Shown in pieces: positions 35,157-47,117 of a stretch of DNA of 59,659 nucleotides. Where the stretch lies: assembly GCA_010279815.1 (NCBI GenBank), contig QEOQ01000226.1, forward strand, positions 224,307 through 283,965, given 5' to 3'. A program made the translations under genes and the position numbers. How positions within the stretch are numbered: position 1 is the stretch's first letter; the number at the start of each line of letters is the position of its first letter. The notes below the pieces were generated by a model, which was not told the origin of the DNA, did no database searches, and saw only the letters and a program-made list of their open reading frames with translations. This stretch comes from Brachionus plicatilis. Lineage: Eukaryota > Rotifera > Eurotatoria > Ploima > Brachionidae.

Positions 35157-38003
35157 GTTTTTTTTTCTTTTTTTTTTTAATGTGTTGTTCTTTTTTTTTA
35201 AAATCCTTATCACAAAACGTCCACTTAAAATTTGTATATAGCTTTATTTATTATTTTTTTTGTTTATTTATTTTTATGTTTATTTTACCGTCCAATCAAA
35301 GTAAATGTCTATAATTATTGTTTATATGAATAAAATTAGATTTAAAAAATATTTTTTTTTTGCTCGTATGACAAATTTTTAGAATAAAAATGCCAAAAAT
35401 TATGAAAATACCTTGAGTGTGATAAGAGTTGATAAGTTTTTTTTTTTAAATAAAATTTAGTATTAAAAAAATCATGACAATCTCTAGAATGTAATTATTT
35501 AGAAAATTTATTTTTAAAAATAAATTCAATTTGTGAATAATGTGACTAAAATTAAAATAAAACAAATATAAATATTTGATAAAGTAACTAAGGATTTTGT
35601 TATTTCAATAGAAATGTCTTTGCTTTTTATTAAATAATTTGGCAAATAAAAATAATCAAGCAGTCTGAATCATATAGGTGGAGATTAGAGTTTTTTTTTC
35701 ATAAATCAATATTTATTAAAATAAAATAATTTTTTGCCGAAGTTTAATTCAAAAATATCTAGATTTAATGAATGTTTCAAATAAAACTGTTAATTAAGCC
35801 AAATGCTTAAGCCTATTAAGCCAAATCGATAATAAATATTTTTAGTTTCCTTTGATAATTATTCTTAATTATGATTTGTTTGTGTTTAAAATTTAATTTC
35901 GTGTAATTATAGGTGGAACTAAAACTGATTATTTTGTTTATAGATTTTTTGGCGACATAAAAATTTCAGTTCATTCTGATGGAGCATAAACTCGAAACAG
36001 ATAAAAAATGAATAAATCATTTTAATTTTTTTTAATTTGAAAGAGCTTTGAAAATCTCGATTCAGATAAACTAATCTATAAATAAATTTATCATTCTGAG
36101 CAAATTCTTTACAATTTTTAAAAAATAAAATTTTTAAATTGTCTTTATTTTTTTTAACTCTCAAATAATAAATAAATGGGTAAATTCATATGTCTTCTAA
36201 TCACAACAATTAAAATCAATCAAAACTCCTTTTGCCCAAAAAAAAAAAATAAAAAGAAGAAAAGCCTTATCAGTTTTATCTATAAATATTTTATAGTAAA
36301 GCAAATAGGGATTTATCATTCACGCTGGTAAATAAAGGTCCAAGCCACTCCATACTTTTGAGTTTATCACCCAAAATTATCTCATTAAAAAATTTATCTT
36401 GTTTTGAGACTCTGTGTATCAAATAAAAAATTTTAAAAAATTATTTTACAACCCCTAAATTAGCATTAACTATGGTTTAAGATGAAATTCAAATTAAAAA
36501 AAATGAGACATAAGTTACAAAGACAAAGAATTTTTTCTTTAATTTTTCTTCATCAAAAAAAATGTACTTCGCTGTATATAATTTATTCACTAATAAAAAT
36601 ACTTGGAAAAATTTTTAAAAGTTTTTATGACAACTTGAAGTTCATGACCATGATCACATGTTCAAAACTTAATCGATTAAATCTTAACAAAAATGATGAA
36701 ATAAGCTTTTTTATTTATTTTTTCAATTAGACATTGAATGCTTAATATCTTAAATAAAAAAATATATTTTATCTCTAATCCATCTCTAATTGATTCTTCA
36801 AAAATCTTTATTTGAAAACTTTAAAAAAGAATTAAAAATATTCATTGAGTTATCCAAATTAAGGTTCAAACAAACGCTTTAAATGATAATGTTAGTTTTG
36901 ATTTAAATAAATTACGGCGACAAAAAGTTAAATTTGAATTGCAGAATTTTAAAATATTGATTAATATTTAATTTTTACCATAGATAAAAATGCATATAAT
37001 ATTTTTTCAAGTTAATGATTAAACAAATTATTTTTAATGTAGTTAAGTCAAAAAAAATTGATAAAAAGACCTTTTTTTTAATTTAAATTTTAAAATTTTG
37101 ATTTGAAATTTACTTTTAATCATGAACTTCAATTTAATCAGTTTTTATTCGTATTATTTATTTATTTTTCATGTTAATAAAAATTTAAAAATTTTAAAGA
37201 TAAAAATAAAATTTTTGTATTAATAAAGTTTTTCAATTCAATTTTTTTTTTATTTTCAAGGATAAATCTTTCAAAGTGAATTTTTTTTATTCATGAAAAG
37301 ACTTTAAAGACTTTTTATTGTGAAATTTTGGTTGCTGAAAAGAAATATGAGCATTTTGATTAAGTCAATTGAATACATTATTAAAGTCATTATAAATAAT
37401 AAACTGTTTTAAGTCTAAATCCTTCTGAATTATTAACCCCAGCCAATACTCCTATTACTCCTAAATGAGTGAATTCTTTGTAACAATAATTTGAAAAAAA
37501 GAATCTTCAAATCTAGAATCTCCAGGAAATAATTTTGAATAGTTTGACACAACCTTCTTAGACTCTAATTAGATCTTATTTGCTTGAATTAATTTGAACA
37601 AAACAAGTTTTACATCCGAAAATTAAATAACTACAAAGACATAAATAAGATTTTCTGTTTGATTAAATTTAATTAAAATAATTTTTAACAACTAACTAGT
37701 TTTTTAAAAGTCCTAATTTGATAATCGAGTATAATCACAATATTTAATGGGAAAAATTATTTTAACGAATACAAAAATTTTTTTATAGAATATAAACAAT
37801 ATAAATATTATTAGTAAAAAAATGTTCTTATGGATTAAAAGCAAAATCGCGTGAACTTAAGTCATTATAGTATTAAAAAAACTTTAATATAATAAAACAC
37901 TTCTTTAAAAGCAAATTTTTTATACCATGCCAAATTGTTATATTCTATAATTACTCATTTTATTCTTTAAAAAAAAATTATTTTTATCCTAAAAAAGTTT
38001 TAC
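35157..38003. other. Gene-poor AT-rich stretch
   Basis: No supported gene, RNA or element. Open frames at 35919-36164 (minus) and 36482-36730 (plus) are Lys/Phe/Ile-rich and have no domain; they are expected by chance in such sequence. Confidence 0.45.
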
Positions 38004-38011
38004 ATTATTCT

Positions 38012-38438
38012 GGCATCTTAAAGTTGATGATCAATTCAAAATATCATTTAAATTAAAAGAGTTAATCTTTAGATATTAAAATTGATCTTTAAATTTATTT
38101 AAATAATTTTAATGTAACATGCTTTACATGTCATGTAGATTTAAAAAATAAAATAATTAAAATAATAATTTCTCAACCTATTGATAAAAGTGATTTTTGA
38201 ATTTAAACTTATGGGTTTTATGTATGGTTTTTTCAAATAAGTAATAAAAAGAAAAAATTGATTTTTCCTACAAATATTTTTGAAATAAAATTTTTTTTTA
38301 ATATTTCTAAATCTACATAAAATGTAATGAATGTAACATTAAAATTATTTAAATCAATTCAAATTTAATTTAAATATCTATAGATAAACTCTATAAATTG
38401 AAGTGATATTTTGAATTGATAATAAACTTCAAGATGCC
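38012..38438. mobile_element. Foldback MITE, copy 2, with perfect 8-bp duplication
   Basis: Starts GGCATCTTAAAGTTGATGAT and ends with the inverted ATAATAAACTTCAAGATGCC. Perfect 8-bp duplication ATTATTCT at 38004-38011 and 38439-38446. Length 427 bp with arms of about 150-170 bases containing ATCAATTCAAAATATCATTT. Same family as 8181-9020 and the single arm at 46996-47117. The duplication size suggests hAT-class mobilisation. Confidence 0.88.
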
Positions 38439-38536
38439 ATTATTCTAAAAAAATCATTTCCATCCTTAAAAATATTTATTCGTCAAAAGACGTCGTATTT
38501 TAATGATGAATTAGCCTACTTTAAAAAAAGAAAACG

Positions 38537-40695
38537 TTTATTCTCACTCAAGTTATCTGAGAATAACTAAAAAAATGTACACTCAAGATAACTTTGACTT
38601 TTGTAAAAAAATTTATTTATTTATACTCAAAAAAAAAAAAATAAAAATAAAAAAAAGGATTAACACATTATTAAGAGATTAATTATTTAGAACAATTGCT
38701 ACATTTCCAGACTTTCTTAATAGGAATATAAGTTCTATTAACACATTTTAAGTGGAAATCATTTTTACAATCACCGCATGTAATCCATTTATTTTCACAA
38801 GAAAGATTGCAAATTTTACAAGATTTCAAAGACTTCAAAAAATGGCCTAATACATTTTCTAACATAATAAATCCATCAGATGTAAAAAACTCTATTATTT
38901 GATCTTTTATAATACCATTTGTGCAAATAAACCCAGTATTTAATATTTGTGCCGATATTGCTTTTGGATCTACGATAATATTTACTTCATCGATTAATTG
39001 CTTTTTGTCGATAACTGAACTAATAAAATCTTTTGAGTTATCGATAAGAATGAAGCTGATGAAATCGTATAACTGAGTATTGGATTCAATGATTTTGATA
39101 GACTTTGACTTTTGACTTGTTATTGCTTGACATTTTGTTTTTATTTTTTTTTCGGCTTTAGTTGGAGCCCCTCTCTTTGGAACGTCTTTTGCAAATGCTT
39201 TTTCGGATAAGTCAACTCTTGAATCTATTATTAATAAAGGAGCTGTAGATGTAGTTGCTTCAATCGATTCAGTTGATTCATTGAATTCAGTTGATTCATT
39301 TAATTCAGTTGATTCAGTTGAATTTGGATTATTTGAAGCTTGATTAGCGTTGTTTTCATTAACAAACATTGAGATGTCTTCGTTCATCATTTCTTTTGGG
39401 TCGTCTTGACCAGAAACTGGTTTTATAATGAAATTTATTCCTTTTTCCCACATTTCTTTGATTATTAATAATTGTTCCATACGATCGTAAAAAAGTTCCG
39501 ACGACTCTTGTGAAACCGTTTGAGCTATCTCATTAATTATACGCTTCGCTTCATTAAAACGAGTGTTTACATCAGTACTAGATTTGGTATTTTCGCGATG
39601 ATTGTTAGTTTTAGTAATTAGACAATTTAGGTTAACATAAGACATTGTATCCGATGTATCATTAACCATTTGAAAGTTATTGTCAGCATAAAATCTATTG
39701 CGCCATCTAGCCGGTATCATGCTTTCGGTAATTATAGGTAAATTTAAGTGTTTACGAATAAAGATAATATGTCTACATGGGAGTAAAGTTGTACCGAAAT
39801 CAAGACAATTACAACTTGTATTATTTGAAACTGTTGATGAGTTTTTTGAAGAAACCAACGTGATACTCTCTTCATTTTGTTCCATTTTGTATACAGCTTT
39901 TTCCGAAATATTGTACGATTCTTTCAGTATGTCAGCAGCATAAGGTGTAAACTTTTTGTATATAAATTCTATTTTTTACTCATGAATTGTGCTATCATTT
40001 TCGCATCGCTACCAGTTTCGAATTGCGAATTGATTTCTACCTCTTCGGCTTCTGATAGTCTACGATTATTCGGATGCTTGTTGAAATCGTCTGCGTTAGT
40101 TATATGAGCAGGTTCTTTGAGTTTAGTCTCTGGATTTACTCGTTCGTGTTTTAAATTACATTTGACTATTTGGTATTTATTTGTTTCAGATCCAGACATA
40201 ACGTAGTTGACACGTATTTCAGCTAGACAGTTACACGGAGCTACATACGCTTGTTTAGGTCTAATACCGCTGCTTTTGGTGATTATATCGTCTGATGCTC
40301 TATGATGAATACACTTGAAATGTACAAATTTAAAGCAAGTTTGGTTATCTTTACGTTTTAAACTACTAACTGTTGTCCAAAGGACAAAACTATCATTAGA
40401 ATATTCATTAAAAACTTGTAAAAATTCATCAAAACTAATGAATGTCTGTCCAAGAAAAATTTGTGGATTCATTGTTGTATTATAGGTTTTTAGGATTAAA
40501 GTATAGCTTTTAGAGTAAAGCATCAATTTATTATATAGAAAATCAAATATATGGGACATCAATTAGAAGTAAAGGCAAGGGTAAATTTAGTGTAAAGGGC
40601 TTCAATCGGAATTATGATTGATAAACTTCTTTTTATTTTTATTTTTTGATGGATTTCTGTTTTTTTTTTAAAATTGACATTTGAGTGAGAATAAA
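38537..40695. mobile_element. Mutator-like (SWIM/PHD) element with deleted catalytic core
   Basis: TTTATTCTCACTCAA at 38537-38551 is repeated inverted at 40681-40695, and further ATTCTCACTCA-type subrepeats extend to about 40790. Between them, on the minus strand, is a SWIM/PHD transposase remnant. The duplicated target cannot be identified, perhaps because the ends lie in the outer subrepeats. Confidence 0.6.
38683..40472 (-). pseudogene. Mutator-like transposase remnant: FAR1-like N-terminus, SWIM, AT-hook-like and PHD finger
   Basis: The N-terminal part (ATG 40472, MNPQIFLGQTFISFDEF) has the Cys/His pattern of the FAR1/WRKY-like DNA-binding module and ends A-Q-F-M-S-K-K then TAG at 39969. 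An upstream in-frame ATG exists at 40559. The C-terminal part, open from about 39955 (E-F-I-Y-K-K-F-T-P-Y-A-A-D), holds a SWIM zinc finger (C-N-C-L-D-F-G-x6-C-R-H), an acidic Asn/Glu-rich repeat linker, a basic P-K-R-G-A-P-T-K hook and a C4HC3 PHD finger closing at 38683. The RNase-H-like DDE domain that should lie between is absent: the frames meet within about 15 bases, so an internal deletion removed it. Both remaining frames are long and stop-free, so the deletion is recent or the pieces are still used. Related to ZSWIM3-type proteins. Confidence 0.75.
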
Positions 40696-41333
40696 TAGCA
40701 ATAACAAACAGTTAAAGGTAAAAAAAATATTTATTCACACTCAATTTGAGTTAATTAATATTGTTTATTCTCACTCATATTGAGTGATAATATATGCATT
40801 CTTAAAAAAAATAAAAAATAAAAAATACATACAATAATTAGTTTGTTTGAAATACGAAAAAAAAGCAAAATAAAATTAAATAAGAAATTGAAAAATAGAA
40901 AACATTTTTTTAAATATTAATTTTTTTTTTAAGTTCAAGTGACAAATTTGAATTTAATGACAATCTGAAAAAAAATACTAAACTAATTTTAAGTTTTTAA
41001 GAAAAAATTTTACAAGTTTTTAAGAAAAAATTTTACAAGTTTTTTCTTGATTAATTTTAATTTTTGTCTTAAGGTGTCATTTTTAGCAAAATGTAGGCTT
41101 AAATTTTGGATCTATGAAATTTGATTATTTTAATAATTTTCATGACTATCTCAGAATCATAAATTCTCAAATTAAGTATTGAGAAGTATTTTTTTGGCTA
41201 ATTTAAAAAAAGAAAAATTTAAAAATATTTTGTTCCAAATTTCTATTTTTGTTGCTCTTCTCTCAAAAAGACTTTAAAATTTTTATTCTGAAATCATTTT
41301 TGAATCAAAATTAAAAGAATCAATTGATACTTT

Positions 41334-42187
41334 TTAATATTTTATGCTCTGTTGAATCGATGGCTTTTCTTCTTCATCAATAATTTGAATTCCAACCATG
41401 TTCTCAGTAAAAGTTGGTTTAATTCCAAATGATACCAGAACATTGAGTATGGCTATCAAAACATTCAGGCTCAAAATTATTGACTTGAAAAAAAATCTAA
41501 ATTTTCAAATAATTAGGAAAAAAAAACTTACAAAAATATATCTTAAAAAGCTAGAATTTAATTCTAAAAAGCTTGTAATCGGCTGTTGACATCCAGTTTT
41601 GACCAAATCGTCAAGATAATCACAGCGTACTTTAGAGATACAACAGCTTCGCGGGACCATTGAAAAACCTTGAGTCGAATTTAAATAATCTTCAGGCCCA
41701 AACCATCCGCAGCATTTGAAAAAATTTTGATTAAGTTCAAGACGGATTTCATTAGTATTCTTCATACTAAATTCCTTTGAATATATTTGAGTTTGTATGA
41801 GTGAAAAATTGGGTTCATTGAAATAAATCCAGTAGATCCAAGCCATTATCAGAATACCAAACGATAGATAGATCATTACATTTGACTTGATGAATATTTC
41901 TGTTTTGGACAGAAAAAATGTGTCGTACAAAATCATCAAGGCCAAGAATATGAAGATAATTGAAATGAATTTAACTTTTTAAATGAATTATTTTAATTAA
42001 TTTTAAAAATTATTCAATTTAGCTCACAAATTGGGATGAAAAAGAGCTCTTGGGTTTCCAAAGCCGAAATGTTTATGTCATTTTCCACAAGAGTAAGTTT
42101 GAAGTAAAAAAATGTCCAAATGACAGCTAATAAAATGTTGAATGTTAAGACTAGAATGAATTTAAAAAAATTTATTCTCATAATCAT
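41334..42187 (-). CDS. Tetraspanin
   Basis: Four-pass plasma-membrane organiser, 250 aa. Exons (minus order) 42187-42028, 41974-41532, 41483-41334 with 53- and 48-bp GT-AG introns, phases 1 and 0. The third exon start uses the acceptor TTTTTTTTCAAG just before 41483; an upstream TTTAG would break the frame. TM1 about residues 5-27, TM2 about 55-75, TM3 about 80-104, TM4 (S-I-I-L-S-L-N-V-L-I-A-I-L) encoded by the last exon. The large extracellular loop has the defining C-C-G (141-143), P-R-S-C-C (164-165), a further Cys at 171 and the closing G-C at 182, six cysteines in all. N-glycosylation sites (N-S-T, N-S-S) are present in it. The cytoplasmic tail is acidic and lacks a Y-x-x-phi sorting signal. 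Which tetraspanin subfamily it belongs to is unclear. Very AT-rich codon use, like its surroundings. Confidence 0.88.
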
Positions 42188-42530
42188 TTTGATGAAATTT
42201 TCTCAATTTTTTTCGAATAAAATGATTCGAGTCACTTTTAAGCTTGGTCATGGGATAAATATAGATGAGCCTAGTTTTATGTGATCTAAATTTTAAACAT
42301 ATGCTTTATAATTGAAATAATTTTTTTATAGATTTTTTTATTCCATTTTTAATAATTCAATCTTAACTCTGGAACTTTCTCATTATAAAAAATTTTTAAA
42401 AAATTAAGAAAATATTTAAAAAATAAAAAAAATTTTTTCGAAGCTAATTGATACTTTGTAAATTTTGATTATATAATTTTTTATTTTTCTTGTAATTCAT
42501 CTTTTCATTATTTTGATGATTTATACTTTT

Positions 42531-42667
42531 TTTTGATTAATAAAAGTGGTCTTGTTGGCAGCCTGAATAAAATCTGTTGATTTCTCGAATGGTATTAGTT
42601 GTCCCTCTTGGTCACATATTGGATATTTGGTCTCAACTTCTTCTTTATCATCAAAATTATTCAAGTC
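42531..42667 (-). pseudogene. Possible terminal exon relic of an unknown protein
   Basis: The minus strand reads D-L-N-N-F-D-D-K-E-E-V-E-T-K-Y-P-I-C-D-Q and continues G-Q-L-I-P-F-E-K-S to a TAA at 42531-42533. It looks like protein-coding sequence, but the frame is closed by a TAA just upstream with no AG between. A second coding-like bit (M-F-G-F-V-T-A-K-G-Y-P-F) is at about 42830-42875 on the same strand. Together they may be remains of one broken gene. No family recognised. Confidence 0.3.
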
Positions 42668-43360
42668 ATTTTATTCTGTAACCATTTAAACAGAATCATT
42701 GATTAAAATTTTATTTTTAACATGTGGTAAAAGTACCATATCCTTTTAATATTCCTAATTGCAAATCTCTTATTCCTTATATATTCACTATTTCATTATA
42801 GCACATATATTATTTATTTTTTAATAAAAATAATAAAAAGGATATCCTTTGGCAGTCACAAATCCAAACATGATAGAAATGACTTTCTTTCTTATTTATC
42901 AGATGGTAAATTATTTAATTCTTAAAAGTTTAGAAAGTATTTTAGTGAATTTTTTTTCTAAATTGCCAATCCATGGTAAAGAATTTTAGTTACATAAAAA
43001 AGCTAGAGGAAATAATTTCAAATTGTTAGTTTTTAGTTAATTTTTTTTAACTATTGGAATGATTCACATTCTTGAAGATATTCATTTGATTTACCAAAAG
43101 TTGTTTAATTTAAAAAAAGGATCAGCGTCTTCGGATATATTGTTAAATTTATTTTCTAAAAAGCTAATTGATCTAGACATTTAAAAGTTTACAAGAAATA
43201 TTTTTTTAAAAAGATTTTTATTCTTAAATAATATTAATTAAATAATGTCAAAGATAAAAATTGAGGGACCTTGTATTAAATTTTTTCTCATTTTTTAATA
43301 AAAAGTGTCAATAAAAAGTGTTTTTTCTAATAAAGAGCTATACCCGGAGCTATATTTAGT
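42668..43360. other. AT-rich intergenic stretch
   Basis: Apart from the coding-like fragment near 42830-42875 I see nothing here. Confidence 0.35.
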
Positions 43361-43504
43361 AGTAGTAGTAGTCGTAGTACTGCGTGGATCTTATCCATAA
43401 GCTGCAACGTAGTAACGTCCAGCTATAGCAGCAAATAGCATAGTTAAAAGTCCTTATTTCCTAACAAAATGTTTTAGATCAATTTTTAAGTATCGATTGA
43501 TTAA

Positions 43505-45787
43505 AGTTCCTTAAACCAATTTGGTACCATTTGTCAAAAACCATGCGTCAAATCGCGCTTTAAACCTATTTATGCTATTCGCCTCAACAATAAAGGCTGG
43601 TAATAGATTCTACCAAACTGCAGCGCGATTTGAGAAGAAGTGCATTCTTGTGTTTACATACTTATGGTAATCATTAATTTCACGAGATGTGAAACTCTGT
43701 AATCTGACTTTTTTAGTGTGTCCTCTCGTTGAAGCAGCTGGTCCAACTATTTGACCGCTTCGCTTAAAATTTTATTTCTGGTATAAATCTACATACTCCA
43801 GGCGATTAACTATCTTATAAAGTTGAATTGGATCCCCTCTTTTCCTAGTCTTGTCTCATAACTTATATTTCTATTTGCAGTCGGTATTTTTGTGACTCTG
43901 CGCTGCACTCTCTCAAGCAGTGTAATTTCGGACATATTCGGTGGATTCCAAACCGGCACGGCAAACTCAAGATGTGGCCTTACATAAGTTGTGTAAAGCT
44001 TTTTCCATATATTACATTTACGACTCTCTAAAGTATTTTTTAAAAGTCCCAGCATCTTAGATGCTTTTTTTGCACAGACTTGAATCTGATGCTTCCATTT
44101 TATATCCGGATCCACGTAAACCCCTAGATCCAGCTCTAACTCACTTACCGATAATTCACTAGTCGCACCATTTACCGTCATATTTAGAGTTTGATTAATG
44201 TTGTGTACTTGTTGGTTGCCAAAACTCATTTTGAATTTGCATTTTTTGGAGTTCAGTTCCATGTTCCATCATTACGCCACTTCACTACATTATCAAGGTC
44301 CTTTTGTAATTGTCTAAATTTTTCATTTGTTTCACCCGTAGCTATTATTTTTCTATCATCTGCGTAAATTTTAAACAAATTTTTTAAAACACCAGGCAAG
44401 TCGTTTATGAATATAATAAACAGAATCGAGCCCAATACTGAACCTTGCGGTACACCACTTGTGTATGTTATTCAAGTTTAACGAAGGGAAAAATGCGACA
44501 GAGTCTACCAAATCGATTTGTTTGGTATATGTCGATCTACTTCGATAACCAGGTCAACAAAAAACAATGGGTCGACCCTGATCAAGAGCCATTACCTACT
44601 CCGAAACGCGAAATTCATGGAAAAAAGGTCATGCTTTGTGTTTGGTGGGATCAGAAGGGTATAATCTATTATGAGCTACTGCAACCCAAGCAAACGATAA
44701 CCGCAGACCTTTATTCACAACAATTGATACGTTTGAGTCACGCTTTGGAAACAAAATGGCCACACAAACCTAAAGGAGAGCGAAAAGTGATTCTTTTACA
44801 TGACAACGCTAGGCCACATGTTGCAAAAACGACTCGGAACACGATAGAGAATCTAGGCTGTGAAGTCTTATCTCACCCAGCTTATTCACCAGACTTAGCT
44901 CCTTCAGATTACCATTTGTTCCGATCCATGCAGCACTTCCTCAGTGAAAAAAGTTACTCAGACTTGGAGGAAATCAAAAAAAACATCAGTCAATATTTCA
45001 CCTCAAAACCAGCCAGCTTCTTCGAACGAGGGATCAAAATGCTGTCAGAAAGATGGGAGATGTGTATTTCTAGCGAAGGAAATTATTTTAGTGACTAATT
45101 ATATTTTATTTTAGTTTTTATAAATAAAAAAAGTCTAGAAAAAAACGAAAAAACTTATTAAACAACCTAATATTTTGCCATTTATCCCGTACGCTTCAAG
45201 CTTTTTCAGTAAACGCTTATGTGGCACCTTGTCAAAAGCTTTTGCAAAGTCTAGGTATTCCACACACAATGGTTTACCCTTAGCTATTTAATATGTAATT
45301 GTATCTAATGTTTCCAACAAATTCGTAATGCTTGACTTTTTCGGTATAAAACCTGCTTGTTCATGACAAATAAGCTTTGTATTAATAAGATGGTCAACTA
45401 CTAAATTGCGTGTAATAGTTTCGAACAATTTACATACAATGGACGTCAGTGAAACTGGTCTGTAGTTAACTGGATCAAGTCTTGAGCCGTTTTTGTGGAT
45501 AGGCGATATATTAGCAACGGTCCATTTTTGAGGCACATTACCGGAATCAAAACCCTTCCTAAAAATAAGATTAATGGGAGCTACAAACCCTTCTGCTGCT
45601 CTTTTCAAAACCATTGGACTAACCTCGTCTTAACCCATTGCTTTTAACTCATCGAGATTTATTAGTTTATCCAATAATTTGTCTTCCAAAGTCATGCTGT
45701 TGAACATACTTTCATCACACTTGGTTTCAATTCTTTTTTCAAAAATAGGGATATTTTGATCATTTTCATTTACAAAAACTGACTTTC
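43505..45787 (-). pseudogene. LINE reverse transcriptase remnant
   Basis: Segments in order on the minus strand: N-I-S-P-I-H-K-N-G and N-Y-R-P-V-S-L-T-S-I (45500-45440), L-D-F-A-K-A-F-D-K-V-P-H (near 45240), E-A-Y-G-I-N-G-K-I where the mariner entered, then S-G-V-P-Q-G-S-V-L-G and the catalytic Y-A-D-D (44350-44459). The end is the conserved H-F-F-S-N-R and N-R-F-K-A-R-F-D region near 43550-43640. In-frame stops and frameshifts occur at about 45632, 45286 and 43810. About 45 residues between G-K-I and S-G-V-P are missing, lost with the 5' half of the mariner. The element is dead. Confidence 0.8.
44465..45170 (+). mobile_element. Mariner transposon, 5'-truncated
   Basis: Transposase frame 44520-45098 (TAA), lacking the N-terminal helix-turn-helix and the first catalytic Asp segment. 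The second D (L-L-H-D-N-A-R-P-H) and third D (Y-S-P-D-L-A-P-S-D-Y-H-L-F) are 34 residues apart, so DD34D, the mariner signature. The right terminal repeat at 45146-45170 (inverted: TTAGGTTGTTTAATAAGTTT) abuts TA, at the point where the LINE frame G-I-N-G-K-I is cut. The left terminal repeat is gone. Non-functional. Confidence 0.85.
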
Positions 45788-46449
45788 AAACAATAAAATG
45801 TTTAAAGACTAGTTTTTTTTATAAGTTTTAAATCATATAGAAAAATTTATTTACAAAACAGATTATAAATAAATCCCATTATCTAGATTATATCATTTCA
45901 TATAGGATTATTTCAATAGAATTTAATTACTATTTATTAAATTAATTTAGTTTGGCTAAAATTTTTTTTGTAATTAAAATCACTTTATAAAAATAAAACT
46001 TTTAATTAATAATAAAAATTTTTTAAAATCAAAAAATAATATTATTAAATTTTTCAATTTTTTAAAATACAATTTTTTCATCAAATTCTAAAATGATTTA
46101 TTTGGGAAGAATCCGACAGTAGTTTTATTAAAAGAATGGACACTCAAGCAATTGCTTTGATAAAGATAAAAGGTATAAGGACTAAAAAGAAAGAAAAAGG
46201 TGCCGAGTATTTTAAAAATTAAAAGTTATTTAAAGATGTTTAAATTTATTTTTCCGAACATAAAAAGGGCAAAATGAAAACAATTTTACATTTTTATATT
46301 TTTAGATTTTTTTGCGCAATATTTCAGAAAATGAAAAAAAACTCTTCTAAATTATTTAGTTATCAAAAATAAAAGTAAAAATTTTAGGAAATATTGCACA
46401 AAAAATCTAAATTTATAAAAATGAAGAAATTTTTAAATTTTTTTTCAAA
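45788..46449. other. AT-rich spacer with a dispersed repeat
   Basis: 46150-46250 is the inverted partner of 8015-8085 (AAGAAAGAAAAAGGTGCCGA). Nothing else is recognised. Confidence 0.4.
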
Positions 46450-46924
46450 AAAAGTACATTGAAAAAGTCTTGTAAATATGAGAAAAGTTCAAAAAGTTCA
46501 TTTTATATTTACTACTCGGAACTAATATCAAAGTTAAAATTAACCGACTTGAAAACAAGAAGAGTACGTGGCGATTTGATTCAAATGTTAAAGATAGTTA
46601 ATGGTATAGAGATTGTGAATTTTACCAACGGGATCAATTATAGTTTAAACACCAAGATGGATAATAGAAGATAAGAGTTGAGAAGACATAGACAGAACCT
46701 TACACGAGAGCTAGTTAGGAGTTGTCTTCCTAGATTTAACTTTTTTATTAACAGGGTTGTCAATGATTGGAATAAACTACCGGAAGAAATTATTAACTCA
46801 AGGAATACAAACAGTTTCAAAGCAAAACTTGATGTTTGGATGACGATTTGAAGCGACTGCTATAGTTCATTAGAGCTCTGCTTGGTTGACTCCAAGCTGC
46901 AGTTACCACTACTACTACTAATTA
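46450..46924 (+). pseudogene. 3' end of a second LINE copy
   Basis: The plus strand reads T-R-R-V-R-G-D-L-I-Q-M-L-K-I-V-N-G, then after one stop L-R-R-H-R-Q-N-L-T and N-D-W-N-K-L-P-E-E-I-I, F-K-A-K-L-D, the C-terminal end of CR1/Jockey-type ORF2. It closes with GCAGTTACC and a (CTA)n tract at about 46909-46920. Same 3' structure as 43361-45787 but in opposite orientation and shorter, as expected for 5'-truncated insertions. Confidence 0.7.
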
Positions 46925-46995
46925 TTTTTTTTAAATGGACGCCAAATAAAATGTATTTTGGGGAGTTAATAAAATATTTTTTTACCTATTTATTT

Positions 46996-47117
46996 TTTAA
47001 ATCTAAATAACATGTTACATTAAAATTATTTAAATCAATTTAAAGATTAATTTTAATGTCTAAAGATAAATGTTGAATTGAAATGATATTTTGAATTGAT
47101 CATTAACTTCTAGATGC
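46996..47117. repeat. Single arm of the foldback MITE family
   Basis: Matches the right arm of 38012-38438 and 8181-9020, ending TTGATCATTAACTTCTAGATGCC. The other arm is missing, so this is a solo, decayed remnant. Confidence 0.65.

Larger units (their letters stand above)
43361..45787 (-). mobile_element. Non-LTR retrotransposon, 5'-truncated, split by a mariner
   Basis: Minus-strand CR1/Jockey-type element. Its 3' end is a (CTA)n tract (GTAGTAGTAGTAG on the plus strand, 43361-43380). Reading upstream are the conserved C-terminal R-G-D-P-I-Q-L-Y-K-I-V-N segment, the reverse transcriptase, and the pre-RT S-V-F-V-N-E-N-D piece at about 45787, where similarity ends. The mariner at about 44465-45170 interrupts it. 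A plus-strand copy of the same family ends at 46924. Confidence 0.8.

Noticed and set aside
36482..36730. 82-codon plus-strand open frame
   Set aside because: Lys/Phe/Ile-rich chance frame of AT-rich DNA, no domain.
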